Part shown: piece after piece, positions 1 through 9,833 of the stretch | Layout: each line of letters begins with the position of its first letter | How positions within the stretch are numbered: the first letter of the stretch is position 1 | Assembly: GCA_035937795.1 (NCBI GenBank) | Contig: DASZHO010000062.1 | Span: 14,964 to 78,963, forward strand | Origin: JAMQPK01 sp035937795 | GTDB taxonomy: Bacteria > Acidobacteriota > Vicinamibacteria > Vicinamibacterales > JAMQPK01 | DNA length: 64,000 bases | Direction: 5' to 3' | Notes under the pieces: generated by a model | The model's input: only the letters and a program-made list of their open reading frames with translations | Database searches by the model: none | What the model was told of the DNA's origin: nothing | Program-made: the position numbers and the translations under genes

Positions 1-3000
1 GACCCGCTGCCAGAAGCTGGGTGCGCGTCGGGTTCTGCGTATCCGCACGGACGGATATCGCGCCTTCAAGCCTGGAGAAGAAGGGCATCTCCGCCAGGAC
101 CGGATGGGATGCTCGCCACACTTGCCAATCGACGCCCATCACCAAGACCTGAGATACGTCCGAAATCATCACCCGTCCGAGCGCTTCCACTCCTTGACGC
201 AGAGAGAGACTCTCGATGCCCGCAATTCCGAGTCGTCCTCCACGGTCCGGCCGCGCGGCGAGTCCAACGTCCGACCATGGCCCCCAGTTGATGCTCACGG
301 CGGGCAGGTTCCGGGCTCGCCGATAATGCGCGAGTGCATCGAGAAACTGGTTAGCGGCAGCGTAATTCGCCTGCCCCGCCGAGCCGAGCATCGATGCTGC
401 GGAAGAGAAGAGCAGAAAGAAATCGAGAGGTGAGTCGAGACTCGCGCGGTGCAGGTTCCACGCCCCCTCGACCTTCGGTGCCATGACCCGGCGAAATCGC
501 TCTGGCGTCTGCTGGAGCAGGGTGCCATCATCAAGTAATCCGGCCGCGTGCACAATGCCGCGCACCGGGGGCAGATCCCGCGCCCAGCGCACGAACGCGG
601 CGTCCACAGAACCGGCGTCACCCACGTCGAATCGGTCGACCACAACCTGGGCGCCCGCGCGCTCCATAGCCTCGATCGCCTGACGAGCCTCCAGCGTCGG
701 TTCGCTCCTCCCCACGAGGACAAGGCTTGTGGCACCCTTTTCGACCAGCCATCCACCTACAACAAGCCCAATGCCTCCAAGACCGCCGGTGAGGACGTAG
801 GTGGAATCGTCTCGGATTCGGGCGGAAGCGTCCGTCGGAGGAGCCACCGTGACGCTCCGTGGATCCATATCGATCACGACCTTACCGATGTGGCGACTCC
901 GCGCCATGTGATGGAGTGCCTCGGCCAGATCGTTCGCCGCGAAGACCTGCTTCGGAAGCGGCGCTAGATGCTTTTCCTCGAAGAGGCGCACCGCCTCCCG
1001 AAGGAGTCGACCGCAGTCTTCCGGCCGCTTTGCCGCCAGGCTGTTCAGGTCGACAAGGAAGAACGAACGGCTGTCCTCAAGGCACCGAAGGGGAAGCTGA
1101 CCCCCTTCGAGAAGGTCGCGCTTGCCCAACTCTATGAACCGGCCTCCAGGGCGGAGGATTTCCAACCCGCGGGCGAACGCCTCTCCCGCGAGAGAGTTCA
1201 CTATCACGTCGACGCCCTTCCCCCCCGAGGCTTCCATCACCTCGTCGGCGAACGAGAGCGATCGCGAGTCCATCGCGCGGCGCACATCGAGACTCTCGAG
1301 GAGCCGGCGTTTTTCGTCGGTGCCGGCAGTCGCATAGATCTCGGCGCCCGTTTCCTGCGCCAGACGCACGCAGGCGAGCCCAACTGCGCCCGTGGCCGAG
1401 TGAACGAGAACCCGCTCGTCTCTCCGCAGCCTGCCGAGGTGGTTCACCGCATAGTGTGCGGTGAGGAACGCGATGGGCAGCGTGGCGGCTTCCTCGAAAT
1501 CAAGCCGCGCCGGTTTCGCGACAACGAGCCAGGCCGGGGTGCGGACCACTGAGCTCAGGCTCGGTCGAGCGAGCGCGACGACTTCATCGCCCACGGAGAA
1601 CGAGGTCACCCCCTCGCCCAAGGCGGTGATCCTTCCCGCGCACTCGTGTCCGAGGACGAGGTCTCCATCGCTGGGCAGCAGACCCAGTGCAAGGAAGATG
1701 TCGCGGAAGTTCAGACCGGCGGCGACCACCTCGATTTCCACTTCGCCGGCGGCGGGTCGGCGGCGGGCGACTTGCCGAAAAGAAATGCCCGAAAGGTTCC
1801 CGGTCTCTGCCAGCTGGGCGCGAAACGGCATCGGCTTTAGGAGTTTCGTCGCCGCGCTATCCGCCCGCGTCAGGCGCGCCACGAATCGCCGGTCGTCGCG
1901 GAAAGCGACCTGCTGCTCGCGGTCACTGCGCCACAGCTCGTCTGCGAGTGCGCGCGCCTCGTTTTCGCTCGACTCTGCGCTCAAATCGATCGCGGTGCAG
2001 AAGAACTCCGGATGCTCCTGGACGATGGTTCGGGCGAGGCCCCATAGCGGCGCTCGAAATGGTGAGACTTCGTCGCTCTCGACAATGTATTGCACCCCGC
2101 GCGTCGTAAGCCACAGGCGGGTCGATTCATCGATGCCCCTCCGTACCAGAGCCTGCACGAGAAGCAGGGCGCTCTCCACTCCGAGCGCGGAAGCGTCGCT
2201 CGCGCCTTCAGCAACGTCGAGACTCCATAAATGGATGACGGAATCAAGCGCGATCCCTCTTCGTTTCAGCGCTCCGAGAAGCTCTGAGTAGTCCTGGCTG
2301 CGTGCTGGGTCGATTCGGCACAAGCCTGCCTCAGAGAGGTTCTCCGGGACGTGAAGCGCCGCACCCCGGGTAACGAGGATCGCCGTTTCCCCTCGGGCGG
2401 TTATCAGTTCCGCCAGACGGGTACCAACTCCCGTCGAGTCGGCGAAGATCAGGAAGCCGCCCTCCCTCGTTTCCTTGACGGCGTCTGGCCGCGTCGAGTG
2501 TTGCTCCCACGTGAGGCTGTAGAACCGCTCCTTTTCAGGATCCGCGGACACGTCCAACGGCGCGAGACCTATTGCGCTCGCTTCCGCGACGAGCTCGTCC
2601 GCTTCGGTGAGCAAACGCACGTCTCCACAGACTCGGGAGCCTTCGTGCCTACACACAGCATGCGCCCAGAGAGCGCCCGAAGTCGCATCTTGCTTGTGAA
2701 GACGGAAGCGGTCCATGGACACGGGCACGAGGGTTGCGCGGAAATCGGTGGACAGGGCTGTCGCGAGGACCTGCAAAGCGGAATCAAGAAGGGCAGGATG
2801 TATCCGATAGCGCCTGGCGTCGGAAGGCGCCGGCCTCAGTCGGGCGATCGCTTCGCCGTCTCCTGTCCAGACCGATTCGATTCCCTGGAAGGAAGGGCCG
2901 TAGTCCAGGCGGAGGTCCGCCATACGCTGATAGTGATCCGCACCGGGCCTTTCGATGGAGCAGCGTGCTTGAATGGCGGCGAGGGAATCGGTGCTAACTC

Positions 3001-6000
3001 CCACTTGCTCGTCTTCCGAAGCGGACACCCGAATCTGGCCCCGTGCGTGCCGGGAAAAACTCGGCGCCCCTTCGATCCCCGGTGCAGGGGTTTCACCAAA
3101 CACTTGCCACTCGAAGCGGGTAGGCACCTGCCGGGTCAGGGTCACTTGGATCTCGCGAGCCTCGCCGTCGGAAAGCACGAGCGCCTTTTCAAAGCGAACG
3201 TTCTCCAGAGCGATCGAAGCCGCATCACCCAGAGCCTCCCCAGCTGCCTCGAGCGCCATCTCGAGATAGACAGTGGCGGGGACCATGATTTCCCCGTGGA
3301 CCCGATGGTCCTGCAAGAAGGGGAAGGCGTCCGTGCTGAGCGGGCGTTGCCAGAATTCGGTTGCGGGGTCCGCCGCTGACCGAGTGCGGTCGCCAAGTAA
3401 AGGATTCTTCGCCCTGAGGCTCACTCGCTTCTTTCCCGAGGATTTCCCGCTCTCGTCGTCGAACCAAAAGCGCTCTCGCTGCCAGGGATAGCCGGGTAGC
3501 GGCACGCATTCGGCGCCAGGTGGATAGAGCCGGCCCCACTCCACGGACCTTCCGAGTGCATAAAGGCTCGCGAGCGTTGAGAGCAGCGATCGGCGTTCAG
3601 GCTCATCACGCCGCAGCGAGCCGAGCACCATCCCGTCCCGCTCCAAGTGGAACAGGCACTGCTGGATAGCGGGCAACACGATCGGATGAGGGCTGACCTC
3701 GAGAAAGACGTCGATTCCGTCTTCGAGAAGCTTCTCGATGACGCCAGCGAACAGTACCGGCTCGCGGAGGTTGCGCACCCAATATTCCGCACTAAGGTCG
3801 CGACCCGACGCGATTGCCCCGGTGACAGTGGAATACAAAGGAGCTGTCGTCCTCCGCGGAACGATGCCTTCCAGCATGGAAAGCAGGTCGTCACGCAGGA
3901 CTTCCATCTGAGGGCTGTGCGACGCGTAGTCCACCTTGATGCGGCGGCAGAAAACTCCGTCGTGCTCGAGGCCGGTGAGGACCTCCTCCAGAGCGTCGGG
4001 GTCACCCGATAGCACCGTCGAGGTTGGACTGTTGCTGACCGCGATCGAGAGACGGTCCTGGTATCCCGTGAGGACTTCGGTCGATCTCGCCAAAGAAAGT
4101 TCGACCATCGCCATCGCTCCGCGTCCGCTCGTTCGCCTTGCGAGGCGGCTCCGACGGCAGATGATGCGCGCTGCGTCTCCCAGAGAAAGGGCCCCGGCGA
4201 CGTGCGCGGCCGCCACCTCGCCCATGCTTTGACCCACCACGGCGTCGGGCTTTACTCCCCAGGATCGCCAGAGCTCGGCGAGAGCGACCTGGAGGGCGAA
4301 GATCGCGGGCTGTATCACGTCAACCTCTTCGAGCCGCGATTTCTCCTTTGAGGCTTGGATCTCGGCGGTCAACGACCAATCGACGTGCTCCGCGAAGGCA
4401 GCCTCGCATCTTTCGATCGCGTCGGCGAAGACCGGCTCGCGCGCGCTGAGTTCCCTTCCCATTCCCAGCCATTGCGAGCCCTGGCCGGGAAACACGAAGG
4501 CTACTTTTCGCCGCCTGTTCGTGAGGCGCCGGCCCACCTCGACCTCACGAGGGTTGTCCCGCTCCAGAAACGCCACGAGCTTTGAGAGCATCTCCGAGCG
4601 AGTCGCCGCCACTGCCGCGAGCCGAAAATCGTGATGGCTTCGTCGAACGGCAGCCGTCGCACACAAATCGACCAGCGACACCGTGTTCTTTCCATCGGCC
4701 AGGTGTTCTGCGTAGGCACGAGCCAGACTTGAAAGCGCTTCTCCGCTTCGGGCAGACATAGGAAGAACACAGGCGTCGTCTGCCGACGCCCGTCCGCTCG
4801 GGGTTCTTGGGGAAAGTTCTTCGAGGACCAAGTGTGCGTTCGTGCCTCCGAAGCCGAATGAGCTCACGCCCCCTCGGGCCGGCTTGGACTCCGCTGGCCA
4901 CGGCTCGAGACGGGTGACGACCCGGAGCGGCAGGACGTCGAATCGAATATATGGATTGGGCTTCTCAAAATGAAGGCTCGGAGGCAACTGCCGCCGGTCG
5001 AGAGACAGAGCGAGTTTGATGAGACCGGCGACGCCGGCCGCGGCTTCCAGATGTCCGAAGTTCGTCTTGGCCGAACCCACGGCACAGCGCGCTTCCCGGG
5101 AACGGCCGGCGGCGAGCACTGCCCCAAGGGCATTCAGCTCGATCGGATCTCCAAGCGCCGTTCCGGTACCGTGCGCTTCTACGTATTGGATGTCCGATGG
5201 ACCGATACCGGCATTCGAGAGAGCCTCGCGGACGAGCGCTTCCTGGGAAAGACCGTTGGGTGCCGTGAGCCCGTTGGTCCGCCCGTCCTGATTGACCGAG
5301 CCCCCCCGGATGACTGCGTAGATTCGATCTCCATCCGATAACGCGCTCTCGAGGGGCTTGAGGAAGACGACACCCGCTCCTTCCCCGCGCACGTAGCCGT
5401 TGGCGCGAGCATCGAAAGCTTTGCAGCGGCCGTCGGGCGCCATCGCGTGCAGCTTTGAGAATCCGATTGTGACGGCGGGAGAGAGCATCACATTGACGCC
5501 CCCGGCGAGAGCGAGCGTGGACTCGCCGCGCCGCAGACTCTGACAGGCGTAATAGGCGGCGACGAGAGACGAGGAGCATGCCGTGTCGATGACGACGCTG
5601 GGGCCGCGGAAATCGAAGAGATACGAGATCCGGTTTGCGGCCATGCTGAGCGCGCTCCCGGTGTTGACGTATCCGTCGCGGATTTCGTCGAAGCGGGCAA
5701 GCTGCCGGCTTCCGTAGTCGTAGCTCGATATTCCCACGAAGACGCCTACCGGCTGCCCGGCCAGCTTCTCGGCCGGAATCCCGGCATCCTCCATCGCTTC
5801 CCAGGCGACTTCCATGAGGAGCCGCTGCTGAGGGTCTATGTACGCCGCTTCGCGCGGAGAGATACCGAAGAACGCGGCGTCAAACCGATCCACCTCTGTC
5901 AGGAAACCGCCCCAACGAGTGTTCATCTTTCCCGGCACAGCGGGATCGTCGTCGTGCAGCTCATCCAGATTCCAGCGTTCGGGAGGCACTTCGCGAATCG

Positions 6001-6103
6001 CGTCGACGCCGTCAGCAAGCAATCGCCAGAATGCGTCAGGACCGCTGGCCCCGGGAAACCGGCACCCGACGCCGACGATGGCGACCGGCTCGAACCTGTC
6101 CAT
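1..6103 (-). CDS. Fully reducing type I polyketide synthase, KS-AT-DH-ER-KR, MAS-like (3' end outside window)
   Basis: A reducing polyketide synthase that should extend and fully reduce an acyl chain; about 2034 residues lie in the window and the C-terminal ACP is presumably just past the left edge. KS is at residues 1-425 (DTACSSS, Cys near 174). AT is near 534-835, with GQSMGE near 624 and YASHS near 724; the last is a methylmalonyl-type signature, and both motifs resemble mycocerosic acid synthase. DH has HxxxGxxxxP (His near 931) and DSALQ near 1105. ER is about 1430-1740, with an NADPH loop SATGAVG. KR is about 1765-1945, with GGLGGIG, an LDD (B-type) motif and catalytic Ser/Tyr. The ATG lies 2 bp after the stop of the FAAL-ACP gene, so translation is probably coupled. 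The protein starts directly with KS and has no loading module, so the primer should come from the FAAL-ACP. Iterative use is inferred from Mas similarity. Confidence 0.93.
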   Translation of the reverse strand, partial: MDRFEPVAIVGVGCRFPGASGPDAFWRLLADGVDAIREVPPERWNLDELHDDDPAVPGKMNTRWGGFLTEVDRFDAAFFGISPREAAYIDPQQRLLMEVAWEAMEDAGIPAEKLAGQPVGVFVGISSYDYGSRQLARFDEIRDGYVNTGSALSMAANRISYLFDFRGPSVVIDTACSSSLVAAYYACQSLRRGESTLALAGGVNVMLSPAVTIGFSKLHAMAPDGRCKAFDARANGYVRGEGAGVVFLKPLESALSDGDRIYAVIRGGSVNQDGRTNGLTAPNGLSQEALVREALSNAGIGPSDIQYVEAHGTGTALGDPIELNALGAVLAAGRSREARCAVGSAKTNFGHLEAAAGVAGLIKLALSLDRRQLPPSLHFEKPNPYIRFDVLPLRVVTRLEPWPAESKPARGGVSSFGFGGTNAHLVLEELSPRTPSGRASADDACVLPMSARSGEALSSLARAYAEHLADGKNTVSLVDLCATAAVRRSHHDFRLAAVAATRSEMLSKLVAFLERDNPREVEVGRRLTNRRRKVAFVFPGQGSQWLGMGRELSAREPVFADAIERCEAAFAEHVDWSLTAEIQASKEKSRLEEVDVIQPAIFALQVALAELWRSWGVKPDAVVGQSMGEVAAAHVAGALSLGDAARIICRRSRLARRTSGRGAMAMVELSLARSTEVLTGYQDRLSIAVSNSPTSTVLSGDPDALEEVLTGLEHDGVFCRRIKVDYASHSPQMEVLRDDLLSMLEGIVPRRTTAPLYSTVTGAIASGRDLSAEYWVRNLREPVLFAGVIEKLLEDGIDVFLEVSPHPIVLPAIQQCLFHLERDGMVLGSLRRDEPERRSLLSTLASLYALGRSVEWGRLYPPGAECVPLPGYPWQRERFWFDDESGKSSGKKRVSLRAKNPLLGDRTRSAADPATEFWQRPLSTDAFPFLQDHRVHGEIMVPATVYLEMALEAAGEALGDAASIALENVRFEKALVLSDGEAREIQVTLTRQVPTRFEWQVFGETPAPGIEGAPSFSRHARGQIRVSASEDEQVGVSTDSLAAIQARCSIERPGADHYQRMADLRLDYGPSFQGIESVWTGDGEAIARLRPAPSDARRYRIHPALLDSALQVLATALSTDFRATLVPVSMDRFRLHKQDATSGALWAHAVCRHEGSRVCGDVRLLTEADELVAEASAIGLAPLDVSADPEKERFYSLTWEQHSTRPDAVKETREGGFLIFADSTGVGTRLAELITARGETAILVTRGAALHVPENLSEAGLCRIDPARSQDYSELLGALKRRGIALDSVIHLWSLDVAEGASDASALGVESALLLVQALVRRGIDESTRLWLTTRGVQYIVESDEVSPFRAPLWGLARTIVQEHPEFFCTAIDLSAESSENEARALADELWRSDREQQVAFRDDRRFVARLTRADSAATKLLKPMPFRAQLAETGNLSGISFRQVARRRPAAGEVEIEVVAAGLNFRDIFLALGLLPSDGDLVLGHECAGRITALGEGVTSFSVGDEVVALARPSLSSVVRTPAWLVVAKPARLDFEEAATLPIAFLTAHYAVNHLGRLRRDERVLVHSATGAVGLACVRLAQETGAEIYATAGTDEKRRLLESLDVRRAMDSRSLSFADEVMEASGGKGVDVIVNSLAGEAFARGLEILRPGGRFIELGKRDLLEGGQLPLRCLEDSRSFFLVDLNSLAAKRPEDCGRLLREAVRLFEEKHLAPLPKQVFAANDLAEALHHMARSRHIGKVVIDMDPRSVTVAPPTDASARIRDDSTYVLTGGLGGIGLVVGGWLVEKGATSLVLVGRSEPTLEARQAIEAMERAGAQVVVDRFDVGDAGSVDAAFVRWARDLPPVRGIVHAAGLLDDGTLLQQTPERFRRVMAPKVEGAWNLHRASLDSPLDFFLLFSSAASMLGSAGQANYAAANQFLDALAHYRRARNLPAVSINWGPWSDVGLAARPDRGGRLGIAGIESLSLRQGVEALGRVMISDVSQVLVMGVDWQVWRASHPVLAEMPFFSRLEGAISVRADTQNPTRTQLLAAG

Positions 6104-6105
6104 GA

Positions 6106-8214
6106 TCAATCCCGCCCATCTTCAGCCGGAGCTCTCCCGGGGGGCGCTTCAGCGAGATGGGCAGCGAGGTCTGAAATCGTCGGGTAGTTCCAAAACAACG
6201 TGGGCGATAGTTTGCGGCCCAGCCAGATCTCGATTTCGCCGAGGAAGGTCAACGTCCGCAAAGAGTCGAGACCGAGCGAGCTGAACGGTTGGCTGACGTC
6301 CACCTCAAGCGGTGAGATCGAGAGGCTGCTCGAGATCTTCTGCGAAAGAACCGCCTCGATTTCCTCCTGCGATCGCATCCGGATATCGGTGGCCTCGCCA
6401 GCGGTGACCGGTGATTCCCTCCACTCGTAAACGATCGGAAGGCGTCCTTCGAGAAACGCCCGTGCGCAGGCGCTCCGCTGGATCTTTCCACTCGAAGTTT
6501 TCGCGACTCCATTCTGACGGACGAGCACGACGGCGTACGGCGTGATCTCATGGTCCTGGGTGATCGCGGAGCGGATGAGCGCAACAGCTTTCTCTGCTTC
6601 GTGGTGATGATGCCGATCGATTTCCTGGACCACGATCAGCCGTTCTTCGCCGTCCACGTCCACCGGCAAAGCCGCGCCCCCATCAACGCGAAGAGCCGGA
6701 TGGGTGTTTTGGGCCGTCAGCTCGATGTCATGCGGGTAGTGATTGCGCCCCCGAATGATGATGAGATCTTTGATGCGGCCAGTCACGAAGAGCTCTCCAT
6801 CGCGCAGCAAGCCGAGATCGCCGGTGCGCAAAAAGCGCCCCGGTCCCGTGTCTCCCGCAGGCGAGGCCTGGAACACGAACGTCGATTCTTCGGGTTGGTT
6901 CCAGTAACCCTTCGCCACGCTGGCGCTGTCGACCCAGATTTCCCCTACCTCGTCCGGCGCGCAAGCAAGAAGAGTCTCCGGATGCACGATGAGCACGTTT
7001 GTTCCGGGCTCCGGGCCGCCGCAGCCGACGAGAGCCTTCACATCAGAATCAGAATCAGACTCGGCCGCTTCAGTGACTCGGCCGCCGCCGAGCGCGCGAG
7101 CGGACGCGAGAAAACAGGCTGGCTCCTGGCCCCGGCGTGCGGTTGTGACCTTCAACGTGGCCTCCGCCAGACCGTAGGCTGGGCAGAGCGCGGTGGGTGA
7201 AAACCCGCAGCTCGCGAACGCCCTCGCGAACTGATCGAGCGTCTGCTTGCGGACCGGCTCTGCGCCGTTGAAAGCGACGGCCCAGCGGCTCAGGTCGAGG
7301 CCCTCCTTCTGTTCGGAGGTGATGCGTTGTGTGCAGAGATCGTAGGCGAAGTTGGGACCGCCGCTATGGGTGGCGCCGAAGCGCGAAATGGCCTGGAGCC
7401 AACGAAGTGGCCGCTGGAGAAACGCAGCCGGGGCCATGAAATAGCAGGGAAACCCGAGGACCACTGGCGCGACCATCCCCCAGACAAGGCCCATATCGTG
7501 GAAATGCGGCAGCCAGCTCACAGCAACGCTGTCGTCGCCATGGCGAAATCCGCGCTCGATATCCGCGACGTTGGCGAGAAGATTCCCGTGGGACACCATC
7601 ACCCCTTTTGGGGTCCGTGTGGATCCGGAGGTGTATTGCAGGTACGCGAGGGAATTCGGATCCAGGCTTCTATAACCTCCGCTCCACTCGGGCGAGGGAT
7701 CCGGGGGAATCTCTTCGGGAGCGATCCAGCGAAGCCCGGCGAGCTCAGGTGAATGGCGGAACGCGCGATCGAGCCCCGCGCGAACGGAGCTGGTCGTCAG
7801 CGCGAAACGCGCCCCCGCGTCGCGCGACACATCGATCAATCGAGCATCACGGCGGTTCAGCTTCGGCGGGTAGAGCGGCACCGCAACCACTCCGGCGTAG
7901 AGGCAGCCGACGAGCGCCGCGAGGAATTCGAGCCCCGGCGGATGAAGCAGAAGTGCGCGCTCGCCCACGGCGCCCTGATCCAGCAAGTGACCCGCGATGG
8001 TGCGCGCTTGACGATCCAGGCTCCCGTAGGTCAACGAATTCAGTTCCTCGTCGCCGTCCTCGAGGAAGGCGCAGGCCAGGCGATCGCCTTCATGCTCGGC
8101 GCGCGATCTCAGAATGTCGATGACGGAAGACGAGTTTCGGATGCGCCACGAGAGATCGTGGGCGACGGTATCGTCCCCCAGCACGGTCGCCGCGGCAGGG
8201 CCACTTCGACGCAT
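6106..8214 (-). CDS. Fatty acyl-AMP ligase (FAAL) fused to an acyl carrier protein
   Basis: Activates a free fatty acid as acyl-adenylate and loads it on its own ACP for transfer to the adjoining polyketide synthase. This 702-residue protein has the adenylation P-loop YTSGSTRTPKGV near residue 191, FAAL-like motifs such as WLPHFHDMGL, and a C-terminal carrier domain with LGLDSL (phosphopantetheine Ser near 649). The ATG at 8214 was chosen because it follows the stop of the hydrolase gene by 2 bp, the same spacing as to the downstream PKS; a GTG at 8220 overlapping that stop is the alternative. The open frame continues upstream to 8490, but that part lies over the hydrolase gene. FAAL-PKS pairs are known from mycobacterial and other lipid loci; the chain activated here cannot be read from sequence. 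Confidence 0.92.
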   Translation of the reverse strand: MRRSGPAAATVLGDDTVAHDLSWRIRNSSSVIDILRSRAEHEGDRLACAFLEDGDEELNSLTYGSLDRQARTIAGHLLDQGAVGERALLLHPPGLEFLAALVGCLYAGVVAVPLYPPKLNRRDARLIDVSRDAGARFALTTSSVRAGLDRAFRHSPELAGLRWIAPEEIPPDPSPEWSGGYRSLDPNSLAYLQYTSGSTRTPKGVMVSHGNLLANVADIERGFRHGDDSVAVSWLPHFHDMGLVWGMVAPVVLGFPCYFMAPAAFLQRPLRWLQAISRFGATHSGGPNFAYDLCTQRITSEQKEGLDLSRWAVAFNGAEPVRKQTLDQFARAFASCGFSPTALCPAYGLAEATLKVTTARRGQEPACFLASARALGGGRVTEAAESDSDSDVKALVGCGGPEPGTNVLIVHPETLLACAPDEVGEIWVDSASVAKGYWNQPEESTFVFQASPAGDTGPGRFLRTGDLGLLRDGELFVTGRIKDLIIIRGRNHYPHDIELTAQNTHPALRVDGGAALPVDVDGEERLIVVQEIDRHHHHEAEKAVALIRSAITQDHEITPYAVVLVRQNGVAKTSSGKIQRSACARAFLEGRLPIVYEWRESPVTAGEATDIRMRSQEEIEAVLSQKISSSLSISPLEVDVSQPFSSLGLDSLRTLTFLGEIEIWLGRKLSPTLFWNYPTISDLAAHLAEAPPGRAPAEDGRD

Positions 8215-8216
8215 TC

Positions 8217-9080
8217 TCACCCCGTTACCTGGGGCGCGTCGAGGAGGCCGCGCCGCTCTCTCAAGAAATTGAGGATGTTGTTCAAGACGAGCTCGGGATG
8301 CTCCAGGCTGCTGAAGTGCTTGAGCTTGGCCCCGGGAACGATTGTTGACGAGCTCGCCGGCAGCCGCTCGCTCAGTTCCCGATGGGCCTCGAGAAAGACC
8401 GAGTTCGACTCGCAGATCAATAATGTTGGATGCTCGATTTTCGAAAGGCTGTCGAGCCCCATATTGCCCTCGGCTTCTCGTCCCTCCCACATTGGCCTCA
8501 AGATGTCGAGCACGCGGAAGACGATCTCCTCATCCCGGAGCCTTCCCTGGGCGGGACCGTAGAGAATTGGAATCTCGATAAGCCGCCGCAGCAAATATTC
8601 CAGGTCGCAGCGATTCTCCTCGGGGATCGGTCGCCCCGACAGCGTTTCGATTGTCTCGGTCACGTAGGCCCAGCCGTCCCAGTCGCGACGGCGGTACACG
8701 GAGGCGAGCGGCGCGAGGAGGGCACCTTCCACGAGGACCAGCTCGGAGACGCGCTCCGGATTCAGCAGGGCAAAGTGCAGGACGATGTCAGCGCCCCAGG
8801 AATGACCGACAAACGCTGCCTTCTCGATGCCGAGGCCATCCAGAATGGCGCGAAGGTCCTGGACCATGTCGCCGGTCGCATAGCCGGCTGGCAGTGCGTC
8901 GCTGCGTCCGTGCCCCCGCAGGTCGTACGTCAAAACACGGTATTCGCGCTGGAGCTCCGGCACCATTGTGAGGTGCCACGCGGCGAGATTTCCCCCGAGG
9001 CCGTGAACGAGAACGAGATCGGGTCCTTGCCCCGATACCCAGTAGTGAAACTCCAGGTTGTTAGCTTCGATTTTCGGCAC
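8217..9080 (-). CDS. Alpha/beta-fold hydrolase, possible thioesterase of the lipid cluster
   Basis: A 287-residue alpha/beta hydrolase with the oxyanion region LVHGLGG near residue 25, a DLRGHGRSD strand and a nucleophile elbow GHSWG. It starts at GTG 9080, supported by a GGAG Shine-Dalgarno about 6 nt upstream. It sits directly before the FAAL-ACP and PKS genes, so a role in releasing or proofreading acyl chains is plausible, as is transfer of the chain to a sugar or alcohol. The family is broad (esterases, haloperoxidases, thioesterases), so the substrate is not determined. A 90-bp gap, the longest inside the cluster, separates it from the methyltransferase gene upstream. Confidence 0.85.
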   Translation of the reverse strand: MPKIEANNLEFHYWVSGQGPDLVLVHGLGGNLAAWHLTMVPELQREYRVLTYDLRGHGRSDALPAGYATGDMVQDLRAILDGLGIEKAAFVGHSWGADIVLHFALLNPERVSELVLVEGALLAPLASVYRRRDWDGWAYVTETIETLSGRPIPEENRCDLEYLLRRLIEIPILYGPAQGRLRDEEIVFRVLDILRPMWEGREAEGNMGLDSLSKIEHPTLLICESNSVFLEAHRELSERLPASSSTIVPGAKLKHFSSLEHPELVLNNILNFLRERRGLLDAPQVTG

Positions 9081-9170
9081 CGCGGCTCCGTCCCGTGGCT
9101 GTTGGGGAAGCCACTGCCCAGGGCGTAGTTACCGTAGCCCCTTTCGCCAAGTCAACTGCAAAGCCGATCG

Positions 9171-9833
9171 TCATCGGCGCCGGCAAACGAATGCCCGGTG
9201 CTGGACGGCACGAATTGTCACGGACGGGAAAACGCGCTTGAAGCCGATCTCCCGTTCGATCGAAAAGCCCTGTTGAGGCAGATCGTTTCGCCACTCCGCA
9301 GGCGATCGATAATGGTGCGGCGCCTCATCCGGCTCGAAATTCAATCGGCGGTCGGCACGCAGGGTGGTTTCAGCCTCTCGAGCGTTTCCCGGCGTATCCT
9401 CGAGCAGCACAAACGCCCCGGCCGGCCGGAGCACCCGCCTAATCTCGCCAAGAATGGTCTGCTGCCCTTCGAACCGGACATGGTGCAATACGAAAGCGGC
9501 CCACACGCCGTCAAATGTCGCATCAAGAAAGGGCAGATCCGTGCCGCTCCCCTTTGTGGCATAACAGGAAAACGCAGAGATACGACGAGCCACATGCCGG
9601 GAGACTGAATTAACCGGGTCCATCATCACGCAGGAGCGACCGGGAGCATCCCGGAGAACGGTTTCCGTGATGTGGCCAAGCCCTGAACCAAGATCGAGCA
9701 GCAGGCCTTCCTGGGGCAGGTGACGGTCAAGCTGCGACTTGCGCAGCACGTCACGCGTCCGCCAACGGATCACGGCCTCACCCAACCCCCAATTGCTCAC
9801 GACGCGCTGGACGCCGGCGCCGAAAAGGCTCAT
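9171..9833 (-). CDS. Class I SAM-dependent methyltransferase
   Basis: A 220-residue Rossmann-fold methyltransferase with motif I LDLGSGLGH near residue 47, an acidic end of the second strand (MMDP) and a post-I region FDGVWAAFVLHHV. It belongs to the Methyltransf_11/UbiE-like class. Its ATG overlaps the stop of the upstream glycosyltransferase gene by 4 bp (ATGA), so both are co-translated. Placement between glycosyltransferases and the FAAL/PKS genes suggests O-methylation of a sugar hydroxyl or of the lipid; that is inference from context. Confidence 0.85.
   Translation of the reverse strand: MSLFGAGVQRVVSNWGLGEAVIRWRTRDVLRKSQLDRHLPQEGLLLDLGSGLGHITETVLRDAPGRSCVMMDPVNSVSRHVARRISAFSCYATKGSGTDLPFLDATFDGVWAAFVLHHVRFEGQQTILGEIRRVLRPAGAFVLLEDTPGNAREAETTLRADRRLNFEPDEAPHHYRSPAEWRNDLPQQGFSIEREIGFKRVFPSVTIRAVQHRAFVCRRR

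Noticed and set aside
9150..9155. TTGACT on the minus strand as -35 of an internal promoter for the hydrolase-FAAL-PKS genes.
   Set aside because: No acceptable -10 hexamer at 16-18 bp; the 90-bp gap is too short to argue strongly for an independent unit.
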